Source: Ferrovum sp. (GTDB lineage Bacteria > Pseudomonadota > Gammaproteobacteria > Burkholderiales > Ferrovaceae). Taken from it: DNA of 52,680 nucleotides. Made by a program: the position numbers and the translations under genes. The stretch is taken from the NCBI GenBank assembly GCA_010435995.1, contig JAAGNR010000016.1, positions 1-52,680 of the forward strand, in the 5' to 3' direction. The notes below the pieces were generated by a model. That model was not told the DNA's origin and searched no databases. It was given only the letters and a program-made list of their open reading frames with translations. Positions 37,063 through 46,277 of this stretch are shown here, in pieces (position 1 is the stretch's first letter; each line of letters starts with the position of its first letter).

Positions 37063-37854
37063 TTATTGTGGAGTGAATGAGGAGGTTTTCCAGAGTGATT
37101 GTACTTGGACGAGATCTTCGGGAGTATCTACCCCCAAGGCTGGGGCAGATTCCAACCGTACCACCGCGATACGATAGCCGTGCCATAGGGCGCGCAATTG
37201 CTCGAGGGCTTCAAAACGTTCCAGTGGTGCTGGGGACAACTGGGAAAACTCTCCCAAAAATGCGGCGCGGTAAGCATACAACCCCACATGATGCCACGCT
37301 GGCAGTTCCGCCGGGCAAGCATCCCCCCCCTCCGCTCCAGACCAGGCATCCCGAGCCCAAGGAATCGGTGCGCGACTGAAGTAAAGCGCCTCGTCCCGGC
37401 GATCCAGAACCACTTTGACGGCACTGCGGCGTTCCAGATGTGCACGGCTGGTAATCGGGTAGCAGGCGGTGGCCATGGCGCAGTGGGGGCTTTCATGCAA
37501 GCGTTGCACTACGGCACGGATACTTGCTGGTTCGATCAGTGGCTCGTCTCCTTGGACATTGACCACCAGCGTTTCTGGGGTCAGTTCCAAATGGCTCACG
37601 GCCTCAGCCAAACGGTCAGTACCCGTTTCATGGTGGCTGCCCGTCATGACCACCGCTACCCCCGCACGTTCTGCCGCAGCCCGAACTTCTTCATGGTCGG
37701 TGGCCACCACCACCTGGTGGGCACCACTGGCCAAAGCACGTCGAGCGCAGTGGATTACCATGGGAACTCCGTCGATTTCCGCCAGTACCTTGCGCGGAAA
37801 ACGGGTAGACGCCAGGCGTGCGGGAACAATGGCGACGAAAGGGGGGGCAGTCAC
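37063..37854 (-). CDS. kdsB: 3-deoxy-manno-octulosonate cytidylyltransferase (CMP-Kdo synthetase)
   Basis: The 263-residue enzyme activates Kdo with CTP for lipid A/LPS core synthesis in the cytoplasm. Marks: [23 protein letters not shown] at the nucleotide-binding N-terminus, [28 protein letters not shown] and [12 protein letters not shown]. Start is GTG 37854, overlapping the stop of the Trm112-like gene (GTGA), with AGAGGA about nine bases upstream. It belongs with lpxK two genes upstream in the envelope-lipid part of this operon. Confidence 0.94.
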   Translation of the reverse strand: MTAPPFVAIVPARLASTRFPRKVLAEIDGVPMVIHCARRALASGAHQVVVATDHEEVRAAAERAGVAVVMTGSHHETGTDRLAEAVSHLELTPETLVVNVQGDEPLIEPASIRAVVQRLHESPHCAMATACYPITSRAHLERRSAVKVVLDRRDEALYFSRAPIPWARDAWSGAEGGDACPAELPAWHHVGLYAYRAAFLGEFSQLSPAPLERFEALEQLRALWHGYRIAVVRLESAPALGVDTPEDLVQVQSLWKTSSFTPQ

Positions 37855-38030
37855 GGAGTTTCATCCTCTTCGAGGCGCCTGGCTTCGCCCTGAAGCATGA
37901 CAGGGATGCCATCACGCACGGGAAAAGCCAGGCGGCAGGGAGAGCATACCAACTCCTGACGACTGGCACGGTGTAATAGAGGGCCCTTGCACAGGGGGCA
38001 CACGAGTATTTCCAGCAGACGACTATCCAT
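37851..38030 (-). CDS. Trm112/YcaR-family small zinc-binding protein (UPF0434)
   Basis: The 59-residue protein ([19 protein letters not shown]...) fills the gap between lpxK and kdsB. It has two CxxC pairs, C11-x2-C14 and C29-x2-C32 (CSPC), and the family ending [13 protein letters not shown] followed by an acidic tail. Homologues lie between lpxK and kdsB in many proteobacteria. In eukaryotes and archaea Trm112 activates several methyltransferases; the bacterial role is less clear. The ATG lies within the last codons of lpxK (8-bp overlap), and its TGA overlaps the kdsB GTG, so translation is coupled on both sides. Confidence 0.92.
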   Translation of the reverse strand: MDSRLLEILVCPLCKGPLLHRASRQELVCSPCRLAFPVRDGIPVMLQGEARRLEEDETP

Positions 38031-39057
38031 GGGAGTCCTTGGTTCGCAACAGGGTATCTACCCGCTGTATCAATGCGGGCTCGAGATGAGCATCCACAGG
38101 CAGGTACCACCCCTGTGTCAGCCCCAATCGACGCCATTTTATCGCATCTTTCTCGGTCATCAGTACGGGTTTATCCAAATGGGCGGGCAAATCTTCCCGA
38201 CGATAGGGATGATGATCCGGAAAAGGCCGCCGCTCCACGACAATTCCCCAGCGCTCCAATTGCCCGAAGAAGCGTTCGGGGTGACCAATTCCCGCCAACA
38301 CCAGACAGGATTGCCCGTAAAAGTGGTCCCGTGGCAGCGTTTGATTCGGGTCCTGGAGAGATATCCAGCTGCTGGACTCAAGGGACATCACGCTTCCTGC
38401 CATGCCACTGAACAACGACATCGGTGGCGTTTCGCTGGCGCAGTTGACCACGACGGCGTCTACGGTAGCCAAACGTGACAGAGACTCTCGCAGGGGGCCG
38501 GCCGGCAATAGCGCACCATTACCCCAACCGCGCGCGCCATCGACCACGACACATTCCACCTGGCGCGGCAAAGCCCTGTGTTGCAAACCGTCATCGCTGA
38601 GGAGCACATCCACTTCGGGATGAGCCCGGAGGAGAGCCTGAGCGACCTGGACGCGGCGTCTCCCCACCCATACTGGGGCCAGATTGCGTCCTGCCATCAA
38701 TACGGGTTCATCCCCCAACTGCGCCGGGTCACTCGCGGGGAGGACAGCAGCAGGAACGCGCTGGTATCCCCCGTATCCCCTGCTGATGATTCCAGGATGC
38801 CAGCCCAATTCACGCAAAGCCGCGGTCAAGGCCAAAGTACAGGGTGTCTTCCCCGTACCGCCCACCGTCAGGTTTCCTACCACCACCACTGGAACCGGCA
38901 GAGTATCCACGGAAGTCCGGGAACACCGGCTTGAGAAAAAGCCATAGAGCCCACTCAGGGGTAACAGAAAAAAATACGCCCAGCGATGGTGTCCCTCGAA
39001 CCACAGGGCCTGAAACCAGCGTTCAAAATAAGATCGCACTGGGTCAGGGCTGCCCAC
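38023..39057 (-). CDS. lpxK: Tetraacyldisaccharide 4'-kinase (lipid A)
   Basis: The 344-residue inner-membrane-associated kinase phosphorylates the lipid A disaccharide precursor. An N-terminal hydrophobic segment ([14 protein letters not shown], about 28-41) precedes [16 protein letters not shown], the LpxK P-loop, then [28 protein letters not shown] and a C-terminal MTEKDAIKW. The start is GTG 39057 inside exbD (14-bp overlap) with no good ribosome-binding site, so translation likely depends on exbD. The 3' end overlaps the Trm112-like gene by 8 bp. Confidence 0.94.
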   Translation of the reverse strand: MGSPDPVRSYFERWFQALWFEGHHRWAYFFLLPLSGLYGFFSSRCSRTSVDTLPVPVVVVGNLTVGGTGKTPCTLALTAALRELGWHPGIISRGYGGYQRVPAAVLPASDPAQLGDEPVLMAGRNLAPVWVGRRRVQVAQALLRAHPEVDVLLSDDGLQHRALPRQVECVVVDGARGWGNGALLPAGPLRESLSRLATVDAVVVNCASETPPMSLFSGMAGSVMSLESSSWISLQDPNQTLPRDHFYGQSCLVLAGIGHPERFFGQLERWGIVVERRPFPDHHPYRREDLPAHLDKPVLMTEKDAIKWRRLGLTQGWYLPVDAHLEPALIQRVDTLLRTKDSHG

Positions 39058-39469
39058 TACGGGTACGCATCACCAAGTGATGGTAGCCTGTACTGCGTAA
39101 GGCTTCCATCAATGCCATCACCTGTCCATGGGGCACCCGCGCATCTGCCCCGATGATCACGCTTTGCCTGTCAGCGCCCGATAATCGTTGGGATGTGAGT
39201 AGTGCTCTGAATTGGACAGAACCCGGGTCCATTCCTTTGGACTGACCATTGATGCGCAGTTCTCCATGGGCATCGAGGTCAATTTCCAAGGGAGACCCCG
39301 TGGCTGGAGAACGCAGGGCGCCGCCGACGGGCAACTGCAGATCGATGCCGCGCTCCCGACCAAAGTGCGATGAAATCATCAAAAATATCAGAATCACCAA
39401 TAACACATCGATCATGGGCAGGAGATTGATGTCCGGTTCCTCAACCCTCCAGCCGCGCCGAAAATTCAT
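39044..39469 (-). CDS. exbD: ExbD/TolR-family biopolymer transport protein
   Basis: The 141-residue inner-membrane protein has a short cytoplasmic N-terminus, one helix containing the proton-path Asp (INLLPMIDVLLVILIFLMISS, Asp about 19) and a periplasmic domain with GSVQFRALL and VIIGADARVPHGQVMALME. It works with ExbB to use proton flow for TonB-type transport or Tol-like tasks. No tonB is adjacent. Its ATG overlaps the exbB stop by 4 bp. ExbBD placed before lpxK is common in betaproteobacteria. Confidence 0.9.
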   Translation of the reverse strand: MNFRRGWRVEEPDINLLPMIDVLLVILIFLMISSHFGRERGIDLQLPVGGALRSPATGSPLEIDLDAHGELRINGQSKGMDPGSVQFRALLTSQRLSGADRQSVIIGADARVPHGQVMALMEALRSTGYHHLVMRTRSGQP

Positions 39470-40068
39470 GGTTGACGATCGCCATGGAGAACCTCGACCA
39501 GTTTGATGGCCTGCTGTTCCATATCGCTGCCCAGACGCTCCAGACGCCCCCGAAACAGACGATAGAAAATCAAGGCGGGGATCGCCACCACCAATCCGAA
39601 TGCGGTGTTGTAGAGTGCCATGGCAATTCCTTGCGCCAAGGTTTCCGGCGAATTGCTCCCGCCGCCCTGAAACAGCAGGATCATGCCCACCACCGTCCCC
39701 AATAAACCCAACAGCGGACTGACAGAGGCCAGAGTGCCGAGGAGACCCACCCTTCCTTCCAGTTCTACCATCACTGCGCGTCCGGATTCCTCAATGGCCT
39801 CTTTCATCACTTCCCGGGTATGACGCTCATTGCGCAATCCGGCAGCCAACACCCGCCCCAGAGGGGTGCCTTGATCCAGACGTTGTACCAGAGCCGGACT
39901 CACCCCTTGGCGCGCGATCTCTGCCAACACTTCCTCGAGTAACCCTGGCGGAATCACCCGTCGAGGACGCAGCACCAGTGCGCGCTCGACGATAATCGCC
40001 AAAGCCCCCACAGAAACCAGCAGTAACAAAATGCTGGGCCAACCGGCCGCTGCTATGCCCATTCCCAC
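39466..40068 (-). CDS. exbB: ExbB/TolQ-family proton channel protein
   Basis: The 200-residue MotA/TolQ/ExbB-domain protein has three membrane helices (about 8-25, 100-125, 140-165) and the family text GRVGLLGTLASVSPLLGLLGTVVGMI and ALYNTAFGLVVAIPALIFY. A GTG start at 40068 has AGAGG five bases upstream; ATG 40062 is the alternative. It is the first gene of a seven-gene minus-strand run (exbB-exbD-lpxK-Trm112-kdsB-adk-pfk) whose promoter should lie in the intergenic region before xseA; TACAAT (40105-40100) is a possible -10. Confidence 0.9.
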   Translation of the reverse strand: MGMGIAAAGWPSILLLLVSVGALAIIVERALVLRPRRVIPPGLLEEVLAEIARQGVSPALVQRLDQGTPLGRVLAAGLRNERHTREVMKEAIEESGRAVMVELEGRVGLLGTLASVSPLLGLLGTVVGMILLFQGGGSNSPETLAQGIAMALYNTAFGLVVAIPALIFYRLFRGRLERLGSDMEQQAIKLVEVLHGDRQP

Positions 40069-40193
40069 GATTTCCTCTCAACTTCAGATAAACTGGTCCA
40101 TTGTAAAGGATCGCCGGGCATCTTGGCGATGGCGTTGAGAAGGTTTTATGGATACGCTACGCTTCCCTGTCCCCTCTCTCAAAGCAGACAGGA

Positions 40194-40216
40194 TTGTCCA
40201 CATTCTCTGTGGATAA
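40194..40216. promoter_or_regulatory. Pair of inverted DnaA-box sequences
   Basis: TGTGGATAA (40208-40216) is the exact reverse complement of the DnaA consensus TTATCCACA. TTGTCCACA (40194-40202), one mismatch from it, faces it across five bases. An AT-rich stretch (about 40230-40290) follows. The pair lies in the 295-bp gap between the divergent exbB and xseA genes. It could tie transcription to DnaA or be chance. No dnaA, dnaN or mnmG gene is near, so an origin is not supported by gene content. Confidence 0.45.
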
Positions 40217-40288
40217 GTATGTGAACAGTGTCGTTGTTACTGCATCAACCTTTTAACTTTGTTACACTTTTCTTGCATCGTCTAGTTT

Positions 40289-40317
40289 TTGTACAACCCC
40301 GGATTGGCAATTAAAAT
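40289..40317 (+). promoter_or_regulatory. Candidate sigma-70 promoter of xseA
   Basis: TTGTAC (40289-40294) and TAAAAT (40312-40317) with 17-bp spacing lie about 45 bp before the xseA ATG. A second TTGACA at 40319-40324 lacks a good -10 partner. The rest of the 40069-40363 gap holds the DnaA-box pair and no gene. Confidence 0.4.
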
Positions 40318-40363
40318 CCTTGACAAACGACAATATTCCCGCAATCCATGACTGGCTTGACCC

Positions 40364-41689
40364 ATGAACCTTCCCACCCATATCCATAGCTCTTTGTCGG
40401 AACTTTCCGCAGATTCTCCCCGTCCTGTCGAGGATGCGCTCAGCGTAACCGAGTTCACAACCAAGCTTCAACGGGTGTTGGAACAAGGTGTACCGGCGTG
40501 CTGGATTCATGGGGAAATTTCCAATTTTACTGAAGCGACGTCAGGTCACTGGTACTTCAATCTCAAAGAGGCGCAAGCCCAAATTCGCTGCGTCATGTTT
40601 CGTTCGCGCCAAATTCCTGGAGCGTTGCGCCCCAAAAACGGGCTGGCTGTCAAAATTCACGGGAGTGTTTCCTACTATGCCCCCAATGGATCTTGTCAAA
40701 TTCTGGTAGATTTTCTGCTCCCTGCAGGCCAAGGTGTTCTCTATGAGGCCTTCAACCGTCTCAAAACCCAACTGACGGCTCAAGGGCTTTTTGAAGCAAG
40801 CCGCAAGCGTCCCCTTCCTTTCTTACCGCGCAACTTAGGTGTCCTCACGTCCCCCGCTGCCGCCGCATGGCGCGATGTCCTGACGACGCTGCAGCGGCGC
40901 GCGCCATTTTTGTCCATCATTCTTTATCCCATACCGGTACAGGGGGAAGGAGCCGCCCCTGTCATCGCTCAACGTCTCGAACAGGCAGGAATCAGGAATG
41001 AATGCGACGTGCTCCTGATATGTCGGGGTGGAGGAAGCATGGAAGATCTCTGGGCCTTCAATGAAGAAGTGGTGGTTCGCGCCATCGCCGCCTGCCCCCT
41101 CCCAGTGGTCACGGGTATCGGTCATGAAACCGATTTCACCCTAGCAGATTTTGTGGCCGATCAACGGGCCCCGACTCCCACGGCGGCGGCCGAGATGGTC
41201 TGCCCGGAACTGGCCGCATTGAACCATCACCTGCTGCGCAGTGCCCAGAGAATGTCTACGGCATGGCGCCGGCGCGTGGAGCTGCATACACTGCATCTCG
41301 ACCAGCGACGCCAACGCTGGGAAGCGTTATATCGACGCTACTGGGAACAGCAACATCATCATTTACGCTTGTTGGGCCAACGCCTCATCCATCCCGGACA
41401 GCAACTGGAGCAGCGCCGGCAAAACCTCAGAGCCCTGGAATCGCGTTGGCAACAGTCCACCCAACGCTGGCTGGAACGACAGCGCCATCGACTCGAAGCA
41501 CACCAGCGGGCATTGGCTCACCTGAACCCTCGCGGAATTTTACAGCGGGGTTATGCCCTCGTTCTCGATGCTCAAGGACGGATCGTGGAAGATGCGGATC
41601 AACTGGAGAGCGGGCAACAGGTTCGCTTGACTCTGGCCCGAGGCCAGCGCGATGCCTGTATTCTGCCGCAAACGGGTGATAACGCTTAA
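40364..41689 (+). CDS. xseA: Exodeoxyribonuclease VII large subunit
   Basis: The 441-residue nuclease subunit degrades single-stranded DNA with XseB. The N-terminal OB fold carries CWIHGEISNFTEATSGHWYFN and LKEAQAQIRCVMF. The catalytic core carries LGVLTSPAAAAWRDVL, LICRGGGSMEDLWAFNEE, GIGHETDFTLADFVADQRAPTPTAAAE. The C-terminal part is a long Arg/Gln/His-rich coiled coil (about 285-400) ending NPRGILQRGYALV. No clear ribosome-binding site precedes ATG 40364. The small subunit gene xseB is not adjacent. The last 4 bp overlap the 3' end of miaA. Confidence 0.94.
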   Translation: MNLPTHIHSSLSELSADSPRPVEDALSVTEFTTKLQRVLEQGVPACWIHGEISNFTEATSGHWYFNLKEAQAQIRCVMFRSRQIPGALRPKNGLAVKIHGSVSYYAPNGSCQILVDFLLPAGQGVLYEAFNRLKTQLTAQGLFEASRKRPLPFLPRNLGVLTSPAAAAWRDVLTTLQRRAPFLSIILYPIPVQGEGAAPVIAQRLEQAGIRNECDVLLICRGGGSMEDLWAFNEEVVVRAIAACPLPVVTGIGHETDFTLADFVADQRAPTPTAAAEMVCPELAALNHHLLRSAQRMSTAWRRRVELHTLHLDQRRQRWEALYRRYWEQQHHHLRLLGQRLIHPGQQLEQRRQNLRALESRWQQSTQRWLERQRHRLEAHQRALAHLNPRGILQRGYALVLDAQGRIVEDADQLESGQQVRLTLARGQRDACILPQTGDNA

Positions 41690-42621
41690 AGCGGGGCGAG
41701 AAAACGCCGGACCAGATCCTGGGCACGCATTGCGCAGTTTTGCGCCAGGGCATCGATGGATTGCAGATCGGCCCAGGAGCGCAGCCAAGTCAATTGTCGC
41801 TTGGCCAATTGCCGGGTGGCGATGATACCGCGTTCCACCCACTCGGAGGGACCCAGTTCTCCTTCCAACAATTGCCATGCCTGACGGTATCCCACGGCAC
41901 GCATGGCAGGTAAGTCGCCATGGAGGGAATAACGCTGGCGCAAATCCATCACTTCCTGCTCAAGACCCGCTGCCACCATGGCATGAAAACGCGCCGCAAT
42001 CCGTTCGTGCAGGATCGTTCTGTCCCCAGGGACCAACCCCAACGTCAGGACCGGTCCGGGTAATCCCTGTTTTGAGTCTTCGGCATGCCAGGAGGACAGG
42101 GGGCGAGCCGTCACCATCCAGACTTCCAGAGCACGCTGAATGCGTTGCCGATCCAACGGCGCCAGACGGGCTGCAGTCAGCGGGTCCACTTCCTGCAAGC
42201 GCTGGTGCAGGGCTGGCCATCCCACCACGCGCGCTTCCTCCTCGAGCTGTGCGCGCACATCCGGCGCTGCTGCAGGTAAAGTCGACAAGCCCCGTTGCAA
42301 TGCCTGAAAATACAGGGGCGTCCCCCCGACCAGTAAAGGGATCCGTCCCCGTGCCCGGATCTCCGGCAAGAGGAGTTGAACATCAGCGACAAAACGGGCC
42401 GCCGAGTAGGGGTCGTCAGGATCAACCCAATCCATCAGATGATGTGGGTGGCGTGCCCGAGTCTGGGCATCGGGTTTGGCGGTTCCAATGTCGAGACCGC
42501 GATAGACGCTGGCAGAATCTACATTGATCAGTTCTAGAGGAAAATGCTCGGCCAAATCGCAGGCAAGATTGGTTTTACCACTGGCCGTGGGACCCAACAG
42601 GAAAATCACCGGAGCATTCAT
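41686..42621 (-). CDS. miaA: tRNA dimethylallyltransferase
   Basis: 311 residues from ATG 42621, the normal MiaA length; the frame could extend upstream into mutL, but the conserved start is MNAPVIFLLGPTASGKTNLA. It transfers dimethylallyl to A37 of tRNAs reading UNN codons. Marks: P-loop GPTASGKT, DSASVYRGLDIGTAKP, HHLMDWVDPDDPYSAARF, LVGGTPLYFQAL and AVGYRQAW. The start lies one base after the mutL stop, giving the common mutL-miaA pair. It is convergent with xseA, with a 4-bp overlap at the stops. Confidence 0.95.
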   Translation of the reverse strand: MNAPVIFLLGPTASGKTNLACDLAEHFPLELINVDSASVYRGLDIGTAKPDAQTRARHPHHLMDWVDPDDPYSAARFVADVQLLLPEIRARGRIPLLVGGTPLYFQALQRGLSTLPAAAPDVRAQLEEEARVVGWPALHQRLQEVDPLTAARLAPLDRQRIQRALEVWMVTARPLSSWHAEDSKQGLPGPVLTLGLVPGDRTILHERIAARFHAMVAAGLEQEVMDLRQRYSLHGDLPAMRAVGYRQAWQLLEGELGPSEWVERGIIATRQLAKRQLTWLRSWADLQSIDALAQNCAMRAQDLVRRFLAPL

Positions 42622-42622
42622 A

Positions 42623-44428
42623 TCAACGGCCACGTAAAAACCATTGATCCAGTTCTGCGAGGGGTATCTGACGCCAGGTGGGGCGGCCATGGTTGCATTG
42701 ATCCGCGCGTTCCAAGGATTCCATATCGCGCAATAAGGCATTCATTTCCATGAGGGAAAGATAACGCTGAGCGCGCACCGCACTGTGGCAGGCCATGGTA
42801 GCCAGCAACTCATTGCGCGCTTGTTCCAGACGTCCGCTGTGACCATAGTCATCCATGTCACGCAGGACCTGTCGTACCACCGGCAACGGATCTACGCCTG
42901 ACAACAACACCGGCCAAGAGCGGAGCGCCACCTGATGGGGTCCCCGCACCGCCAGTTCCAGACCCAGACTGAGGAGCACCGCTCCATGCTGCTCGATGAC
43001 CGCCATTTCGCGGCTGTCCACCGTCAATACGGGAGGGGTGAGATAGGGTTGCATGACCAATCCCTGGTCGTGAGCAATTTTGAGGCGCTCGTAGAGGATT
43101 CTCTCATGCGCGGCATGCATATCCACCACAATGAGTCCCTGCCTATTCTGGGCCAGAATATAGACCCCATGGAGCTGAGCCAGAGCATAACCCAAGGGGG
43201 GGGCAACACTCACCACCGCCTCTGGCTGTGGGCTGCCTGGATGAACCGAATTGACCTCCACGGGGTGCTGTAGCGCAGCCGTAGTGATCTCTGGGGAGGT
43301 GGAATGCCCAAATAACGCCGCATGAAAGCGGTCAGGTTCTTCCAGAAACAGCGCGGTCTGTCGAGTGCCCACGGGAATTTCTGGGCGCTCCAGTTCGGCC
43401 ATGGACGCATGTCCTTCAACCGAATCATTGAGGTGTGCCGCCGGATGGGTCCGACTCAAGGTTTTATGTAAGGATTGCATCACAAAACGAAAAATAGCCG
43501 AAGATTCCTGAAAGCGGACTTCCGTTTTGGCCGGATGAACATTGACATCCACGCGCTCTGGATCGACCGTCAGGAATAACACCACCCCCGCTTGGGATTG
43601 TCCGTGAAGAACATCCTGATACGCCTGACGCACTGCCTGAGTCAGAAGTCGGTCTCGGACAAATCGCCCATTGACAAAAAAATACTGGTTTTCCCGTCCC
43701 TGGTTCGCGGTCGGGTGGCGAATCCACCCGTGCAAAGACACCAGGGGGGAGCCTTCCTCAACCGCCAGCGCCTGCTGAAGAAATTCCTCCCCCAAGACGG
43801 CCCGTACTCGTGCCTCCAGGGTCACCACCGGCCAGTCACGCAGCAATCGCCCCTGATGAGTCAAACGAAAGGCCGTATGGGGGTGAGCCAAAGCCAAGCG
43901 GCGCAAGAGTTCATCACAATGGCCGAACTCTGTTGCCACTGACTTGAGAAATTTACGTCGTGCTGGCGTCTGACTGAAGAGATCTTCGACGATAACACTG
44001 CACCCCACGGTGCGCGCAGCTGGCATGGGTGCTTCGAGAACACCGCCAGTGGCCGTCACCGTGGTGGCATGGGGGGCTTCCTCTGTACGCGCCGTCAGCG
44101 TGACCCGGGCGATGGCTGCCATACTTGCCAAGGCTTCCCCGCGAAAACCCAGACTGTGGATGCACCCCAATTGTTCCAGGGAAGTCAGTTTGCTGGTGGC
44201 ATGGGCCTGAAGCGCTAATGCAATGTCGTCGGCATGAATCCCCTGACCATCATCTTCCACTCGAATGCGACGCATCCCACCATCTTCAAGAGTCACTGCG
44301 ATGTCCGTCGCTCCGGCATCCAAAGCATTTTCCACCAACTCCTTGAGGGCCGATGCTGGTCGCTCGATCACCTCCCCCGCGGCAATCTGGCTGATCAGCA
44401 GCGGGTCAAGGGGCCGAATACGGCTCAT
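42623..44428 (-). CDS. mutL: DNA mismatch repair protein MutL
   Basis: 601 residues from ATG 44428, which overlaps the amiC stop (ATGA); a longer upstream frame is not needed. The N-terminal GHKL ATPase shows ISQIAAGEVIERPASALKELVENALDAGA, DDGQGI and SLGFRGEALASM. The C-terminal dimerisation domain carries D436-MHA-x2-E-x4-E (the endonuclease motif with Met for Gln), ACHSAVRA (546) and CNHGRP (578). These are features of MutL proteins that nick DNA themselves and occur where MutH is absent, unlike E. coli MutL. It couples mismatch recognition by MutS to strand removal. Confidence 0.95.
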   Translation of the reverse strand: MSRIRPLDPLLISQIAAGEVIERPASALKELVENALDAGATDIAVTLEDGGMRRIRVEDDGQGIHADDIALALQAHATSKLTSLEQLGCIHSLGFRGEALASMAAIARVTLTARTEEAPHATTVTATGGVLEAPMPAARTVGCSVIVEDLFSQTPARRKFLKSVATEFGHCDELLRRLALAHPHTAFRLTHQGRLLRDWPVVTLEARVRAVLGEEFLQQALAVEEGSPLVSLHGWIRHPTANQGRENQYFFVNGRFVRDRLLTQAVRQAYQDVLHGQSQAGVVLFLTVDPERVDVNVHPAKTEVRFQESSAIFRFVMQSLHKTLSRTHPAAHLNDSVEGHASMAELERPEIPVGTRQTALFLEEPDRFHAALFGHSTSPEITTAALQHPVEVNSVHPGSPQPEAVVSVAPPLGYALAQLHGVYILAQNRQGLIVVDMHAAHERILYERLKIAHDQGLVMQPYLTPPVLTVDSREMAVIEQHGAVLLSLGLELAVRGPHQVALRSWPVLLSGVDPLPVVRQVLRDMDDYGHSGRLEQARNELLATMACHSAVRAQRYLSLMEMNALLRDMESLERADQCNHGRPTWRQIPLAELDQWFLRGR

Positions 44429-45756
44429 GGGGTGGCTGCCACAGTGGCCGCAGTGGTTCCTGACAAATGGGTCCAAGCAGAGCTTTTCCGCAGATAGTCC
44501 TGCAACCCGTGAGTAATCGCCTGGGCCAGTTTCTCCTGATAGGCTGGATCATTCAGATGCCGTTCTTCTTCGGGATTGGTAATGAAAGCGGTTTCCACCA
44601 GAATGGAAGGGATGTCGGGAGACTTGAGCACGGCAAATCCGGCTTGTTCAACAAAACCCCGGTGGAGCACATTGATTTGATCCAGTTGACCCAGAACCGA
44701 ACGCGCCATTTTAAGGCTGTCATTGATGGTCGCTGTCTGCGATAAATCAAACAGCGTCTGAGCCAGATAAGCCTGATGCGGCTGAATGGTCACCCCGCCG
44801 ATCAAATCGGCATCGTTTTCATGTCGGGCGATCCATCGTGCCGCCACTGAGGTCGCGCCCTTTTCCGACAAGGCAAAGACCGAGGAGCCGCGAGCGTCCT
44901 GATTGATGTACGCATCGGCGTGGACCGATACGAACAGGTCCGCATGCAAGTGATGGGCCTTAGCCGTCCGCTCCTGCAACGGAATGAAATAGTCACCATC
45001 GCGAATCAATACGGCAGACAGTCCGGGTTGAGCATCGATGGCGGCTTTGAGGCGTCGGGCTATGGCCAGAGTGACATTTTTTTCGTGGGTGCCTCCCTCC
45101 CCATGGGCTCCCGGATCTTCCCCGCCATGACCGGCATCCACCGCAATCAGCAGAGGTCTCCTGGACCCGGACGATGCCATGGAAACCGGTGCTTGGGGGG
45201 GGCTGGCAGAGGATTCAGCAGGAGGCGGGACAGCCGTTTCTGCTGCCACAGTGGCCGGGGGAGCTGCTGGAACCGGCGCTTGATTGTCGACTTGCAGTCG
45301 TGCTTTGTCGAGTAACGGCGCCAGTGGATCGGGAGTGGCGACGGCAGGATAGATATCGAGTATCAGACGATAGCCATACTCTCCCACGGGTTCTAGCAAA
45401 GCGGTACTGGCTTTCACGGGGACCTTGAGATCAAACACCACCCGTACTACCCCAGGTTTGAAGCGTCCGACGCGGATACGACGCAAGTAGGGATCATCGG
45501 GACTAAGGCTGGCCGCCATCTGTTCCAGGGGTTGCGTTGCCGTCACCCCGTCCAGATCCAATACCAGGCGATCAGGATTGGGCACAGAAAACAGGCTGCT
45601 TTGAATCGTCTCGTGCGCTTCAAAGGTGACCCGAGTGTATTCGCTGGCGGGCCATAGACGCACCGCCCGGATACGGGTTTCAGCAGCCTGCACGACCGCC
45701 ACCACCGACCACAGGGTCAGGGCGACGAGTAAAAATCGAGCATGGATTCGAGACAT
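44425..45756 (-). CDS. amiC: N-acetylmuramoyl-L-alanine amidase
   Basis: 443 residues from ATG 45756, chosen because GAGGA stands five bases upstream and a Sec signal peptide follows (LLVALTLWSVVAVVQA, cleavage near QAAET). Domains: AMIN (about 26-130, IRAVRLWPASEYTRVTFE), an Ala/Pro-rich linker (about 150-200), and Amidase_3 with zinc ligands in IAVDAGHGGEDPGAHG (His), the downstream Glu, FVSVHADAY (His) and catalytic ILVETAFITNPEEE (Glu). It splits septal peptidoglycan during cell separation. There is no LysM domain. The start lies inside the tsaE 3' end (40-bp overlap) and the stop overlaps mutL. Confidence 0.93.
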   Translation of the reverse strand: MSRIHARFLLVALTLWSVVAVVQAAETRIRAVRLWPASEYTRVTFEAHETIQSSLFSVPNPDRLVLDLDGVTATQPLEQMAASLSPDDPYLRRIRVGRFKPGVVRVVFDLKVPVKASTALLEPVGEYGYRLILDIYPAVATPDPLAPLLDKARLQVDNQAPVPAAPPATVAAETAVPPPAESSASPPQAPVSMASSGSRRPLLIAVDAGHGGEDPGAHGEGGTHEKNVTLAIARRLKAAIDAQPGLSAVLIRDGDYFIPLQERTAKAHHLHADLFVSVHADAYINQDARGSSVFALSEKGATSVAARWIARHENDADLIGGVTIQPHQAYLAQTLFDLSQTATINDSLKMARSVLGQLDQINVLHRGFVEQAGFAVLKSPDIPSILVETAFITNPEEERHLNDPAYQEKLAQAITHGLQDYLRKSSAWTHLSGTTAATVAATP

Positions 45757-46211
45757 TTCATTCCTCGTGGAGAAGCCTCCAAGACGCGCAGGATGCGACC
45801 TGATCCCTGAATTTCCAGCCCCCAAGCCACATCCACCGGAGGTAGCCAAGAGACCACTTTTTCAGGCCATTCGATGAGACACAGGCTATCCTCTCGAAAG
45901 CATTCTCTGAATTCTCCTTCTTCCGCAGTGTAAGAATTGCTGATCCGATAGAAATCAAAGTGATAACAGTATAACCTGGAAAGCAAATAAGTTTCAAGCA
46001 AAGCATAAGTCGGACTTTTAATGGAGCCGGTCACGCCAAGACCACGCAAAATCCCGCGAATCAGCGAAGTTTTACCGGCACCCAAGGTTCCTGCAAAGGA
46101 AATCACCATTCCCGGTTCCAGAAAGGGCGCCCAGCGCCGTCCCCATTGCTCCGTAGATTCGGCATCAGGCAATGCCCACTGTGTCCGCTGCCGCGTTTCT
46201 CCCTGACTCAC
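45717..46211 (-). CDS. tsaE: tRNA threonylcarbamoyladenosine biosynthesis ATPase TsaE
   Basis: 164 residues from a GTG start. It is the ATPase partner of TsaB-TsaD in making t6A at position 37 of ANN-reading tRNAs. Marks: GTLGAGKTSLIRGIL (P-loop), KSPTYALLETY, HFDFYRI and LCLIEWPEKV. It heads the tsaE-amiC-mutL-miaA run and overlaps amiC by 40 bp. It is divergent from queG over 66 bp. The C-terminal tail (MKCLESMLDFYSSP) is encoded in the amiC overlap and is longer than usual. Confidence 0.93.
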   Translation of the reverse strand: MSQGETRQRTQWALPDAESTEQWGRRWAPFLEPGMVISFAGTLGAGKTSLIRGILRGLGVTGSIKSPTYALLETYLLSRLYCYHFDFYRISNSYTAEEGEFRECFREDSLCLIEWPEKVVSWLPPVDVAWGLEIQGSGRILRVLEASPRGMKCLESMLDFYSSP

Positions 46212-46277
46212 AAACTTCCCCTACCCTCTGACCAATTCTCGGATAATAATCCATTACTCACTACCGCGCCGTTCTCC

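Noticed and set aside
37198-37893. 231-codon plus-strand frame across kdsB
   Set aside because: Antisense to kdsB, which has all its motifs.
40110-40130. Hairpin ATCGCC/GGCGAT as a terminator
   Set aside because: Six-bp stem without a T-run on either strand, and it lies upstream of exbB rather than after a gene.
40081-40363. A chromosome origin in the exbB-xseA gap
   Set aside because: Only two DnaA boxes, and no dnaA, dnaN or mnmG nearby; kept only as a regulatory-site finding.
41877-42527. 216-codon plus-strand frame across miaA
   Set aside because: Pro/Ser/Arg-rich antisense text, no start signal.
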